Shown here: one piece after another, positions 43,084 to 54,867 of the stretch | How positions within the stretch are numbered: the stretch's first letter is position 1 | How the letters are laid out: every line of letters starts with the position of its first letter | DNA from: Roridomyces roridus | Lineage: Eukaryota > Basidiomycota > Agaricomycetes > Agaricales > Mycenaceae | Reading direction: 5' to 3' | DNA: 64,000 nt | NCBI GenBank assembly: GCA_029378245.1 | Contig: JARKIF010000064.1 | Span: forward strand, 124,001 to 188,000 | Notes under the pieces: generated by a model | Told to the model about the DNA's origin: nothing | The model's input: the letters and a program-made list of their open reading frames with translations, nothing else | The model's database searches: none | Translations under genes and position numbers: made by a program

Positions 43084-44808
43084 GTTTCGGAGGAAAAGGA
43101 GGGAAGCACGACGAATCCCATAGCTGCGCCATCTTTTTATAAGCGAGGTCTCGGAACGGCAAAAAAGTAGACGACAAGGGGTCTCGGATGTTTCCCGATT
43201 TGTCATTCGATCACTCATCATCACGCTCTCGGCTGAACGGGACAAAACTCCGTTGACCTCGTTTTCATTCGTTCTTGCTCGGAAAATTACACGCTCAAGG
43301 GGACTCGAGACGGGCTTCAAATCTTATAACTTGCAAAGACATCTGTGCTAGAACCAGCCGCATTGAATTGAGCCTCAATTTGATCACTTACTCATTTCCT
43401 TTGACATCACTCTGCAATTTCTCCGGTGACTCGATTTGGACTCGATTACCGATTCTGCTGACTGACCCGGAGTATTTATCCCGATATCCAGCCCCTACGC
43501 GCGTACACCTCCGCACTCTGAATCTGAATCCGAAGATAAGCACGATGACAGTGAAATATGGACCTCTTGGATCTTGGGCATCTCGGACTCCACTGCAGTT
43601 TGTTGGATTCTCGGAACGCCCTCCAAAAGGAATCGAACGTGGTTTTTGAACATGTGATGCCGATGATCCGTAGTGATGGAATCAAACATAGAGTCAGACT
43701 CGAACAAACAGGAGGCAGTGCGCATGGCTGAAGCCTGACTCTGCTTTCCTTCTTTCCACCCATGCTTTCTGCGCTTGTACTCTAGGCCTAGGGTCCTCGG
43801 CTTGACTCTCTGGCATCCCAGGACCCAAAAAGTCTGACTGCGGAGTCTCAGCAGTCACGAGCTGGCTGTCTCGTCGGGTAACGGAAACCTGGGCTTTTCA
43901 CTTCCAGTCTGGGCCCACCTTACTTTCATCTCTTGAGAGGAATCCCGCGCACAGTGTCTCACGCGGTCTATTTCCATCCAATGAACAGATTACATCTCAG
44001 GCGCCCAGAGAATATGCAACGCTTAGACTCGGGGCCGGTCGCACCCTCCAACTTCTTGTTCCTGGTCTCCCAATATCTGCGTATCGGCTTCCTAGTATCC
44101 TTGCGTCCGATCCCAGATCGTGGTTAATCTTGAAGGGCTCGGGCTTCCAGTAGCCGGAACTACTCAAGACAATACACGCCGCGTTATTCGACGACTGCTG
44201 CTGCACTCTAGATCTCGGATTTCTTTCGGAATTTCTTTCTGCGGACAGTTGTTTATCTGTGAAAATGCTGGGATCTATAGAAGACTACGTTTTGATACGT
44301 GGCCCTCATACCTCTGCGCGGTTCTCGACGCAATGGTCTAATTCCACCACTTGTCAATGGCGTCCTTATTTCCTTGTGATCCTGGGCAAATCTATCAGCT
44401 CCGCCCTCACGCCTTGTGCCGGCCACCACCCCTTGTTCCCTGGATATTTCGCACGGTCCGCCCAAAGTTGTCTAGTAGCGAACCCCTTTTGCGGTGTTCG
44501 TTAACGTATGGGCGACCACCATCCTCAATCTTGCGTCTCTGGACTCATGACAATGGGCGATAGCCTTTCTCTATGCGGTCTGCGTGGACTATAAAACTCG
44601 AACGGGTCCGGCGGACTTCACCGAACCCTCGCTGAAATGCCTCGTACGAAAATAAACTTCCCGCGCCTCTTCCGCTTCCCTCCGTTTTTTCTCAATCCAA
44701 ACCAAAGGATCGCCTTTACGAAATTATCTCTTTCACTGAAGGATTAAAAAAAGCAGACTCAAAGCGTTTATAAAGGCCTGCTCCTGTCTCGACTGAACTC
44801 AACACACC
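43084..44808. other. Intergenic 43084-44808
   Basis: Contains the MFS TATA box (43133-43141) and a GATTTGTCAT word (about 43197). No gene recognised in the remaining 1.6 kb; open stretches are short and without domains. Confidence 0.5.
44768..44776 (+). promoter_or_regulatory. TATA box of cupredoxin 1
   Basis: TTTATAAAG about 35 bp upstream of ATG 44809. The same arrangement is found before cupredoxin 2. Confidence 0.6.
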
Positions 44809-45464
44809 ATGTTCTTCTCATCGCTCCTCTTTGCGCTCCTCCCGGCTGCTCTGGCCAAAAACATTGCCATTTCGGTCGGTGCCAACGGCGGCTTGACCAT
44901 TACCCCCAACCAAACGACTGCCGCTGTCGGTGACACCCTCACGTTCACCTTGTGAGTGCGCCTTCCTGTCTTGCACACTGCATTTTGTCTGACAGCACAA
45001 TCCAGCCTCACGAAGAACCGTAACAGTTCTGGACTTTTCAAACCCTGCTTGGTATCAAATCTTCTGTAGACTCTGTCACGACCACCGTCTTCTCCGGTGC
45101 TGTCTGCCCGCCTCCCGCCGGTGGCGTTGGCCCCAACGCTTTCGATTCTGGCTTGTACGTGCTTTCCTTGGCTTCTGATCTTGGTTTGGTTTGGTTATTT
45201 ACATAAACACGTTCTTCTAGCCTCTCTGCAACGGCCACTGACACCCCCACCTTTGTGTACACCGTCGTCGACACCGCGCCTCACTTTGCCGCTTGCATGC
45301 AGGGTGGTGGATCGCACTGCCGTCAGTTTGCATCCCCGAGTCCGAGAATAATTAAGAATAATCAACTGACCACGACGATGACAGGTGCGGGGATGACCTT
45401 TGCGCTCAACCCCACTGCCGCGATGACCTACGCCGAGTTCAACACCAACGCGGCCAACTCGTAA
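44809..45464 (+). pseudogene. Secreted cupredoxin-like protein 1, in-frame stop
   Basis: Exons 44809-44951, 44996-45154, 45221-45321 and 45385-45464 match copy 2 (62977-63624) in number, lengths and phase. Signal peptide MFFSSLLFALLPAALA, then SVGANGGLTITPNQTTAAVGDTL, VFSGAVCPPPAGGVGPNAFDSG, TVVDTAPHFAACMQ and HC-AGMTFALNP with candidate copper-ligand residues. In the only frame-keeping splice a TAA occurs at 45021-45023 in exon 2, at the place where related phytocyanin-like proteins have an N-H/R-T-V-T-Q segment. Either a pseudogene from a small indel, or I have the splice sites of exon 2 wrong. Family: small extracellular plastocyanin-like proteins of fungi. Confidence 0.65.
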
Positions 45465-46015
45465 GGGATTGGTGTCCGTGGACCAGATGGTAAATGGGAA
45501 TGATATCACGGTGTCGCGAGGTATTTGGTACTTGTTCGGTTGGAATGTCTTCGTATACGAGGGAAGATCTTGGGTGATTGTGGATACTCGATTGGCGTTG
45601 AATTTTGAAAGCTGCCTGCCGTGCCTGCCGCGCTGTGCATCAGTGATGGCTTTTTGCTTTTCCTTCTTGCCTCCATCTTCCATAAACTGCGTCAAGCGAC
45701 ACTCGACGTTCCCTCTGGGTCCTCCCTTGTTCGCTCCTGCTCGACCTTTGCTAGTGGAATCAGGGTGGCTTGCTTCGGGTCCCGTCGATTCCTTTGAAGA
45801 TCTCCTCACGCAGAACATCAGTCAACATACGTGTACATGGCGCTCTCAACACAAACACATGACCATACCCCTCCTCCCGGCCCGCCAGGCTGCAATACCG
45901 TCGCAATGTGATGTGGTCACCAACGCCAAAAAGCAGCAACGCGGCTGAATTTCGGAACCCCCGAAGTCGAGTACAAAACAACCCCGGGGACCTTGAGTCT
46001 GTTCTCCCTCTCACC
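45465..46015. other. Intergenic 45465-46015
   Basis: Spacer between cupredoxin 1 and GH28; no feature recognised beyond presumed UTR and promoter. Confidence 0.5.
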
Positions 46016-47568
46016 ATGATAGTCCCCATTCTCGCTCTTCTCTGCTCCTTGACACTGTCCGCCTCGGCCACGCCGCCGACGGGAGTCTCTGTCGCGAAGC
46101 GCGCGACGTGTACGCCTGTGTCGGCCCATGATGCGGGAACCGACGACGTCCCTGCTATCCAGGCGGCTATCAAGTCTTGTGGCAATGGTGGAATCATCGT
46201 CATTCCTGCGGGCTTGACCTATGCTATTCGGAGCACGCTGTCTTTTGCTGGATGTAAGTTTCTTACTTTGCACTCCAGTGAATTGATGAACAAGATTTTA
46301 GGCGCGAACTGTGACTTTCAGATCGAGGGTATTCTGAAGATGTCTGAAGATCTCACGTTCTGGAACGGCGTCAAATCGACCATCTTGATTTCTGGGATTA
46401 CCAATGCGCAAATCCGCTCTGTTACTGGGACGGGGCTTATTGACGGGAACGGGGTACCCTACTGGATTGGTATGAGCTCGTCTATTCATTCTTCTGCGTG
46501 CCCGCTGACTCCATCAATTAAGCCTTCAACGCCAACAGCTCCTACGCGCGCCCCACGCTCATGACCATCACCGGTTCGAGCGGAATCACCGTATCGAATC
46601 TGCAATTCCGCAACCCTGCCAATGTGTTCCACTCTGTGGGCGGGGCGTCGACCAATATAGTGTACCAGAATTTACGCATGGCGGCGACTTCGACGGCTAA
46701 TGCGACCGCCAAGAATACGGATGGGTTTGATGTTGGGGCGAGTACTTTTGTTACAATACGGTACGTATCTCTCCTGCCTCACATGGGATTGTCTGAGGTG
46801 ATGAAGGAACACGACGGTCGCCAATCAGGTTAGTGTCTTTCTCGTCGTTTGAAGCCCATGAACATATGTTGTGTAGGACGATTGTGTTGCTCTCAAACCT
46901 GGTAGAAAAATAACGCGAAAAGGGATTTGAGCTGACTTTCTCTAGGCTCCAACTTCGCTTTCGTCACTGGGATCACCTGCAATGGATCTCATGGCCTATC
47001 GGTCGGAAGTCTCGGGAGCGGCGCCGGCTCCACAGATATGGTACGCTTCATCTCCCCTCAGTCCATTAAGGGCCGAGCTCACACAAGCACAAAGGTAACA
47101 AACGCCTTCCTAGGCCCCGCCACCATGATCAACTCCGCCAAAGCGGTCGGCATCAAGCTCTATGAAGGCGGCTCGTCGCACGGCGTCGCCACAGTGCGCA
47201 ACGTCACCTGGAGCGGCATCACGGTGCAAAACTGCGACTATGCGATTCAGATTCAGAGTTGCTATGAGGCGGCCAACACCTCGAATTGTATTTCCAATAC
47301 GGATAGTTTGACGGACGTGACTTTTACTGGGTTCAGTGGGACGACGTGAGTGATTTAAACTTGGAGGAGGGAAGAGGCTGACGATTTTCTTCCAAGGTCA
47401 ACGAAATTCAGTCCCGTTGTTGCGAACATCAACTGTGCGCCAGGTGCTACTTGCGACGTTGTAGTCAAGAACTTTACTGTCAAACCACCGAGCGGTACGG
47501 CGTCGGTGCTTTGCTCCAACATCGATGATGCGCTCGGTGTGACTTGTGGAGGAGCGGCTTCGGGGTGA
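46016..47568 (+). CDS. Glycoside hydrolase family 28 (polygalacturonase-type pectinase), secreted
   Basis: Eight exons (46016-46253, 46302-46469, 46523-46760, 46807-46828, 46877-46901, 46946-47040, 47095-47345, 47397-47568) give 402 aa. Two exons are only 22 and 25 nt. The signal peptide is MIVPILALLCSLTLSASA. GH28 enzymes hydrolyse pectin by inversion inside a right-handed beta-helix. Catalytic motifs are NTDGFD (200-205; Asp202), DDC (223-225) and GSHGLSVGS (His246). The usual R-I-K substrate motif reads G-I-K (281-283), and there is DGNGVPYW near 140, a pattern more like exo-acting or rhamnogalacturonan-type enzymes than endo-polygalacturonases. Substrate mode is therefore open. Likely acts on plant cell walls outside the cell. 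Confidence 0.9.
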
Positions 47569-47657
47569 TTTGTGTTTGTGTTGCGATTGTTCGAGGATCC
47601 AGCAGCTGGCCGAGATGGAGACGCTCGGGCACGGAGTTCGATTGATGTTAGTATGTA

Positions 47658-49214
47658 TTACAATTTCGCTTTCACACCTGGAGAATGGTATCCCGACTGT
47701 CCGGAAACCACACCGAAAGCACCACCTCCTTTGCCAAACATCCTGCGCAAATCCCCAGCCAACTCACGCGGCTTCTCGTAAGCGGCAAAGTGGCCCCCGC
47801 TCTCATGCTCCTCGTCAAACACGATATTGCCAATTCCCTTGGACCAGCTTTGAAATAAGGTTGAGCTACTGAGGAAGGTGGCCAAAGACACGGACATACC
47901 TCTTTGGGAAAACGTTGAGATCCCTCGGAAAACGCGAGAGCCCAAGAGGGATCGTAGGCGGCTTGTCGTCGTATTTGACCGGATGCATTCCATATTCGTA
48001 GTAGATTCTCAACGACGCAGCTGGGCCCGCGCGAGAGAAGAGGAAAATGGAGATCCAGGTCAAGACTATTACAAGCAGTCAGACTCGGACTCGTCTCAGA
48101 CTCGAGTAGAATTTAAAAACACGCACCTTCATCGTCCTCCCAAGGATACCCATCAGTCCAATTCACCAATTTCTCGTAGATCCACGCCAAGAGGCCAACA
48201 GGGGAGTCAGCCAATGCGTACCCGAGCGTCTGTGGTTGAGTGGATTGCTCGACAGCGTAGCCGCGTCCTTTGTTGCGGAACCACTCAACACGCTCGAGTC
48301 CGGCACGTTCTTTGGGTGTCAGCTTTTGTTCGTTGGCGTCGGGCGGTGGGGGTATTCCACTGGTTTATGTGAGGATCAAGATGTTGTTTGAATGGAAGCA
48401 GAGTGTGCAGCGTACGGGACCATGTTCGTGTGCCAGGCCTTGCTGTGCTTTCCGCCGTACATCGCCGCGATGGTGCGAGTAATCTATGTAATTCTCGGTG
48501 GGATGCAAGAAGGACTGGGCGATATGTGCACGTACCGGAGACCCCCAATCCCCGCCCTGAGTTACTGGCGAATCATCTGAGCTAAACTCGTTTCGAAGGC
48601 AATTGCAATACGGACCATATTCGTCGTACCCCAAAGCCAGCATCAATTTGTTCCCGACCTCGGAATACTGCTTCATACCAAACCCCTTGGTCTTCGGACC
48701 CTCGGAGAACCCGAACCCGGGCAGACCGAGGACGACGACGTGAAAGCTGGGATGCTCCCCTTTCGGCGCTTTCTCGGTGAGTAGCGGTACGAGTTTCCGT
48801 GCCTCGATGATACTTCCGGGCCCTGACATTCACTCAGCCGAATTCGGGCCAGAAAAAGAAGAAAAGGAATGAAGGAAACTCACAGCCATGCACAAAAAGC
48901 AGCGGAATAGCACCCTCAACCTCACTCCTCTGGTGAATATAATGAATCTCCAGCGTCCCATGTCCCTCCACTTGAACCGGTCGGGTGAATTGAGGCCCGA
49001 GCGTTGCGTTGAGCTGCGCCTCGTGTACCCGCCAGTCATAGCCATCCCGCCATCGAGCGAGAAGACGCCGAATGTCAGCGAGGGGAACGCCATAGTCCCA
49101 CTCTGCGTCGTAGAGCTCGTCGGGGAGGGTGGTGAGTGCGAGCTTTTGATGGAGTTGGGTGAGGGTGGATTCTGGGATTGCAATCGTGAATGGGGTCGAT
49201 GTGGATTGAGGCAT
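47658..49214 (-). CDS. Epoxide hydrolase B (alpha/beta hydrolase, EHN type)
   Basis: Seven exons: 49214-48884, 48822-48616, 48564-48536, 48483-48416, 48359-48127, 48065-47900 and 47847-47658; 407 aa. Same architecture as gene [32 protein letters not shown] at 109-113, nucleophile Asp185 in GGDWG, His364 in GGHFAAYE. All introns match positions in gene A except that A's second intron is absent here ([14 protein letters not shown] is uninterrupted). The ATG at 49214 is the first in frame. Its stop lies 90 bp from the GH28 stop, the two genes being convergent. Confidence 0.9.
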
Positions 49215-49689
49215 GGTGTGTCGTGTGAACAAACCGGCTACTTGGGAGTGCTGGGACCCGGAGAGGTCGCATGACCGTGGAGATGGTGGGGCGAAGAAAT
49301 TTTACGGATCAAAAGGTGATATCAAGCGCGCGGCGATCAGCTAAACTGAAACGAAATCTCTCACGGTTGACTCACAGTTGAATTTTCGCAAATTGCGAGA
49401 TAAGAGGGGTGGCCGGCTATGGGAACTTGACCGATAAAGTGAGCCATGTCTTGTTCACGGAGTATTCATACGAAGCTCATCCGAATGCATGGACGTGAAC
49501 TTGTCTGTCACGGATGGGACAAAGTTACTTTACTCAGTACTGTAAGTACAGTCAAGAAGAGTACATGACGCAAAGGCAGAAGATGTCTGAGGTCTGACTT
49601 GGTGTCCGTCACGGATGAAAGGAAGCACAGGTTCTGTATGTCCAAGAAGAGTATATGAACACGGGAAGGTCAACAAACTGAAAAAGTAA
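49215..49689. other. Intergenic 49215-49689
   Basis: Spacer between the epoxide hydrolase B start and the F14 stop; nothing recognised. Confidence 0.5.
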
Positions 49690-51231
49690 TCAATCCAGGA
49701 TGATATTCCACAAACGAAGTTGGTACATACCGTAGCCTGTCCAGTTTTGATGATTGGCTCTCACGTCGAGACCTCCATTTCGACATCCAGCCCGAGAGAG
49801 CTTGTCCCAGAAAGCCCTGGTGAAATGATCGTCTTCGTCGTCGTCCGGTTCAGCGTCGACTGAAATGTGAACTTTCTCCCAGCGAGCGACGGCGGGGGGA
49901 GACGGCATGACGGCAAGTTGCTCGTCACTCCACCATCGAGACACTATGGTCGTCGCCAAATTTTCCGGGTCGAAATGATCGCCTACACACTCCAACATAA
50001 GCTCCTGCAGCTTGGGAGTCAGGTGTACGGCGTCACTTTCACTGTATCGGAGAGCCGTAATGACCGCGTCGGTGATGCAATGCTCACAGCTATACAGCTC
50101 TAATTTTGCGAGAGATGGAGAGCTGCGAAGAACAGCCAAAAGGTCGTCTGCGTCGAGTTTCGAATCGAAAATGGTCAGACGATGTAGGTTCGGGGACCTT
50201 AGCAGAAACCGGCTGAGCCCAGCAGCATCCCAAACCAGCTCTTCGCTCAGCTTGAGGTCGAGCTCGTGCAATTGGGGGAGCGTCAAGCACGCGAGAAGGG
50301 GTATGAAGTGACCTGAATGTTCGGAGAGATCCAACTCGAGGGTGGTCAACCCGACGATCATGATCACCAACCTGGATGACAGATCGGGGGGAGTCTCCCA
50401 TCCTTCCATCTCGATTGCCAAATAAGTGAGGGCGGAGCATCGCTCCAGGATATTGAGGCAAGCAAAGGGCGCTGCATGGAGCGTGAGCCATGTGAGCTGG
50501 GACCATGGGATGGGTAATCGATCTGGGAGCGGGATGTTGAGGTTGAGATCGAGTAGCTGAGGGGCATGCGAGAAAGCAATTATCTCTCCTGGATCGACGT
50601 CGTCGTGCGAATCGGTTCCACCCCGCGTCACCAACATCAGGGTGGTGAGCTGTTCGAGCGATCGAGGAGGAATACGCTGGAGATACGACAAAGAAGGGAG
50701 AGTCAGGTCAACATCAGACCACCGGTGAGCCTCAGTGCAGAGGATATCCATCATGCGACCAGCCGCGACTGGGTCATTGGGGCAGTTCAACGAGACGGGG
50801 AGAGGCAACGGTGCAGATCTCTCCATCCACAACCTTACCCCCGCACAATATTGGCGTGAGATATGCCGCTTCCCGAATACGCGAGTGGGAATAGCCGCAG
50901 CCCATAGCTGCGGGGTCGTAAGAGCGACACGGCGCCAGCGTGCGCAAACTCGAGTCAGCTTTAGAAGAGCCGTGGTTGAACGCGAGTACATATCCACATC
51001 GGATACTGAGAGGAGAAAAATGCGAGAAAGAAGATCTGTAGGGAGATTGCGAATGGGGGCGATTGTGGATCGCAAGTGGGTAAGAATCGCCTCTTCGTCG
51101 CTGATCTTGGCCTCGAGATGCGCAATGGTTGCCTCGGAGGCAGCGATGAGTTGTTTAGTTCGATTTTCAAAGATGCTGGTTTGGATTTCCAAGTTGGAGG
51201 GGAAGAAGGCCAGCATCGTCGGCTGGTGCAT
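49690..51231 (-). CDS. F-box protein F14, type C, intact
   Basis: 513 aa from ATG 51231 (CACC-ATG context, MHQPTMLAFFPSNLE). Residues about 20-60 are a coiled coil (ASEATIAHLEAKISDEEAIL), then F-box LPTDLLSRIF to CARWRRVALTTPQLW, and repeats with PWSQLTWLTL and SLAKLELYSCE. VSRWWSDEQLAVMP-SPPAVARW is followed by an acidic stretch (DAEPDDDEDD). The MxQPTxxAxFPS leader and the long variable F-box loop group it with F17 and separate it from type A. The last 30 residues (from LSRAGCRN) do not follow the family, so a late intron is possible. Confidence 0.85.
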   Translation of the reverse strand: MHQPTMLAFFPSNLEIQTSIFENRTKQLIAASEATIAHLEAKISDEEAILTHLRSTIAPIRNLPTDLLSRIFLLSVSDVDMYSRSTTALLKLTRVCARWRRVALTTPQLWAAAIPTRVFGKRHISRQYCAGVRLWMERSAPLPLPVSLNCPNDPVAAGRMMDILCTEAHRWSDVDLTLPSLSYLQRIPPRSLEQLTTLMLVTRGGTDSHDDVDPGEIIAFSHAPQLLDLNLNIPLPDRLPIPWSQLTWLTLHAAPFACLNILERCSALTYLAIEMEGWETPPDLSSRLVIMIVGLTTLELDLSEHSGHFIPLLACLTLPQLHELDLKLSEELVWDAAGLSRFLLRSPNLHRLTIFDSKLDADDLLAVLRSSPSLAKLELYSCEHCITDAVITALRYSESDAVHLTPKLQELMLECVGDHFDPENLATTIVSRWWSDEQLAVMPSPPAVARWEKVHISVDAEPDDDEDDHFTRAFWDKLSRAGCRNGGLDVRANHQNWTGYGMYQLRLWNIILD

Positions 51232-52481
51232 GGTGGGAGATGACAAGTGGCAGTGATGCGTGCCAAACAGGGACCTACAGATGCGGATCACCGCCGCCCT
51301 TCTTGTGCCGCACCTATCACATGTCGGACGCACATTCCTCCTCCTGCGAATGGCCAGCAGGAATCGATTGTCCAGAATGCGGAGCAAAATAAGTGGACAA
51401 AAACCATCGGCGGATATCTGGCGAATTAAATACACCCTCTCGCTCACTCCGTCCGCATCCAACACCGCGGCATCGGGGTGGGCCTTGTGACTGAGCCTCG
51501 CCCTCGTTTCGACCACTCCCAATGTCGACGAACGGATGCGAAGTTTGTCTGGGTATTTTGTTGAGGTGCACGACGGTGCAGTGAATCAGACTGACGCTGA
51601 TACGGTGGTGTTGGTTGACGGACGCTCGGAACGAGATGGGATTATACATGCACGTGCACATCCTCTTGGCTCCCAGCGAGTTGTCAAGTGGTGGGCTCGA
51701 CCGAGGCCGCCCAATCCGGCACCCTCATTGCGGCCGTTCTCAATGGCCGTTTATAGCTCGGCCGTGGTGTTGATGATGGAAGCGAGGTTGCTGAGCATCA
51801 TGTATTACCAGTGATTCTGAACATGGGATGTATCTTTGCATTGGTGGTAGATTATCCTCCGTGCCATGTCATTTTCTGTTCAAAATTCAATGAACTCGCT
51901 TCGGTGAGATAAGGTATCCTGCAGTAGGAAAATTGCTCACTCTATGTAGGTATCGCTCCGGAAACCTGATTTTCAGTGGGGGTACTGGGGGGAAAGAGTC
52001 AACGGCGACTGCAAGACTACCTTATAAAATCCAGTCTCGATTTGAGGCGTGGAATCGAGTGGAGCAGGCGAGGGAAAGATGCAGGTGCAGTTGCCCAGGC
52101 TTCGGCGTATCTACATATATGTTACATCAACGTGTATGGCACCACGCTCACACACATTCGCCTTCGCCAACAATTCGCCAGCGTTTCTGGGGAGGTCGAC
52201 CGTCGCAGTTCAACCAGAGCGAAAGCTCAGAAAATGAATAGGAATTTTGAACTACCACGGCCCACTCACAGAGACCCCAATCTCTGAGTTCAGAGACTAC
52301 TTGTAGATCACAGTTGATGGTGCGAGGATGAGTATAGTGGCGCAGGTTTCGGAATTTCAAGGGAGATGAAAGGCAGTGATAGAATGTACGTACAGATTCA
52401 TTTTACAATGGTGTAAATTTCAAGTCGGTCTGAGCGGCGCAAAGAATAAAAGTGATAGAACTTGAACGACATAAACATGAA
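51232..52481. other. Intergenic with SDR fragment
   Basis: Mostly unassigned. 52241-52305 on the plus strand reads NYHGPLTETPISEFRDYL then stop, a diverged copy of NHYGPLAETPVSEFKDHW in exon 3 of the dehydrogenase at 54868-55743. Confidence 0.5.
52241..52305 (+). pseudogene. Short-chain dehydrogenase fragment
   Basis: The bases from ACCACGGCCCACTCACAGAGA onward align with 55256-55305 of the intact dehydrogenase (ACTACGGCCCACTCGCAGAG). About 60 bp can be followed; a stop ends the frame. It suggests an earlier dehydrogenase/F-box duplication. Confidence 0.7.
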
Positions 52482-53940
52482 CTAAGCGTTGGGAGTGAAA
52501 GATTGAATTTTCTGAATCTGCCGAGGAGGTGAGCAGAATATAAACCGAACCATGTGTGAATCTATATGTCCGCTGAACCAGGATATTTCAGACCGAACAT
52601 CGAATTTGAGTCCTGCAAAGCGTCGGCGCAGAGCCTCAAGACGAGAGATCGCCTCATCGACATCAGGTTGATAAGATATCTCCCTCTCCTCGTTCCCCGT
52701 TCCCCATTCAGCGAAGGAGAGCTTGAACGACTTGAGTTGTGTTTCTCCCTCCTCGCAGTCCAGCCGAGCATCGAGCATATCGACAACCAGTGATAGCTCG
52801 GCATACGCGGCACAATACTCAATGCAGAGGTGTTGGAGAGCTGGTAGGTAGCTGTGATCGCCCAAAAGATTGAAGAGGTTGCTCAGAGCACCCATGTAAC
52901 CGTCTGGACGAGGAGGGTCAAGTCCTGGACTGAGTCCAAAGGCGCCTCTTCCAGGAAAGTCTGCAGCTCCTGGGCGTCGGTTTGATAAAGCATGAATGTA
53001 AGTTTGCGCAAAGGACATCCGGATCGTTCCACAAGATCCGTGAACCAGTACGTCACCGAGTCGCTGCTCAGCCAGAATGCGAAGTGGTTTAACGTAGGGA
53101 GTGAGATACGGTATGATATTGGAAGTGGATCCCATGTCCAGAGGATCTAAGCTAACCGTGCGGAGACGAGGGAGTGTGCACGTGATGGAAGATGAGGGCG
53201 GAATCGTCATGGAGCCCCGCGTTATGGCGTGCATGATGAGAACCTGCAAATTGGGCGTGCATGATAGGATCTCCCAGCAGCTGTAGAGATCCGACTCCAA
53301 CCGAAGCGTCGTCAGCTGCCCCCATGGGAGTGTCGTTTTCCATGCTCCGAGCGACGGACATTCCAGATGAACATCTCGAAGCTTGGGTGCAGCGAGTTGC
53401 GGGAAGGGTGTCGAAACACCATCGGAAGCGTAGATACTGAGATTTTTCAGGCAGGGAAATGGCCCAGTAGAGTAATCGGGGAAAGGATGGGGGCCCCGCG
53501 TCGAGAGGGAGAGGTCTCGGAATCGAGAGGAATTTTGGGACATCAGGCGAAAGAACATCCCAGTCCTGCCAGGGAGCCGGAGGCAAACAAACGGCCGGCT
53601 CGAGCGGGAGGTTACCGGAATGAGTACCCAAGTGCTGATTCCTCTTTGAATCGAAACGCCACAAGCAAGTCCAAAGCCTGCAAGTGGACAACGCCACCTC
53701 ACGCCAGGACCGACAAACCCAGAGAAGGCACAGCGGGGAGCCCTTGGGGAGTCCGTTGACGTATTGGATGAAGATTTCAGAGACGACATCGTTCGGGAGC
53801 GTCAGGACAGGGTATACGAGAGCGGCGAGGTCTCGTGCCACAACCTCTTCCTCGGAGCGCAGCAACGCCATCTGCGCTTGAAGCGACGAGATCTGCTGCT
53901 GGATTTCCGCGAGCCGTGCGCGAGGATTGGCGCCCGACAT
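52482..53940 (-). pseudogene. F-box gene F15, type B, frameshifted
   Basis: ATG 53940 starts MSGANPRARLAEIQQQISSL, a coiled coil, then the F-box (VLTLPNDVVSEIF, CRSWREVALSTCRLW). Relative to F10 a segment after this is lost and the frame shifts near 53570; FFRLMSQNSSRFRDLSL continues in another frame. Near 53000 the better frame (LRKLTFMLYQTDAQELQ to LDSVQDLTLLVQT) is again different from its surroundings, so at least three shifts are needed. The end ISWFSGHIDSHM followed by a possible 33-bp intron and IQKIQSF matches the type B C-terminus. Confidence 0.8.
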
Positions 53941-54867
53941 CCTGTACCGCTACGCGTTCGGTATGCGATGATGGTGGTGAAGGAACAAGAACCATCCGGA
54001 TCAAATCGGTCAACAAAGGTGATCAACGAAACAAGTTCTCTCACGGTTGGTTGTTCAACCTGAATTCTGCAAATTTTGAGACGAGACGAGTCAGAGTGGT
54101 AAGCTGTGCCGTTGAAAGCCGTTCCTTTGAGCGATAAAGACATTCGGGGCTAAAATCGGAGACGATCTAGGAAACTGGTCGAGAATGAAAATCATTATTC
54201 AACTGTCGAACTTGAAGCCTTCCAATGGATCGCAAGTTCGACCACAGAGAATCGGAGTCAGGACTCAGCGATGAGAACATTGTGGATCTATTCTGGGACA
54301 TGCTGCTTACAGTTGACTAGTGAATGGTGGGAAATGACAACACCCATAGACCCATCAGATGCGATTCAACCGCGGCATTCTCAGTCATCCAAGTGCTTCC
54401 TAATACTCGACTGATCAAGGAATTACTCAGTAACTCATCAAGATTAGGTACAGTAGCGGCGTAGCTGCAGCCGGAAGGAGTTGACTGGAACCTATCGTTC
54501 GTCAACTACTTCCTGCGCTCGATCAAAAAGACCGCGGCATGGACGTAGTAAGACGACAGCACAGAGCGCCAGTTCGCAGTAGTTCGCATCCAGGAAAATG
54601 AAATAAAACGGCGCGTCCGCAGGTTTTAGGGCGACTGAAGATCGCAGTCAATTGTGTGAAAGATGCGGAGGTCCGTGGAAGTGGATTGGAATACTAAGCA
54701 AGCAATTACAAATCCGACAGAAGCATTGCTGATTATTCAGAACCAAGATTCAACTCCGCCGCGATTCCAAATCATCTTGGTGGTGAAAGGTATAAAAACA
54801 AGAAAACTGAGTAGTGGTAGACACCAACCAACCAACCAAGTCAACTCAATACACAAGGATTCAATAA
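53941..54867. other. Intergenic 53941-54867
   Basis: Divergent spacer between F15 and the dehydrogenase. A TATAAAAA word at 54791-54798 lies 70 bp before the dehydrogenase ATG. Nothing else recognised. Confidence 0.5.
54791..54798 (+). promoter_or_regulatory. TATA box of short-chain dehydrogenase
   Basis: TATAAAAA about 70 bp upstream of ATG 54868, a usual fungal spacing. Confidence 0.5.

Noticed and set aside
39159..49214. Calling the island a biosynthetic gene cluster
   Set aside because: No backbone synthase, P450 or pathway regulator is present between the two epoxide hydrolases.
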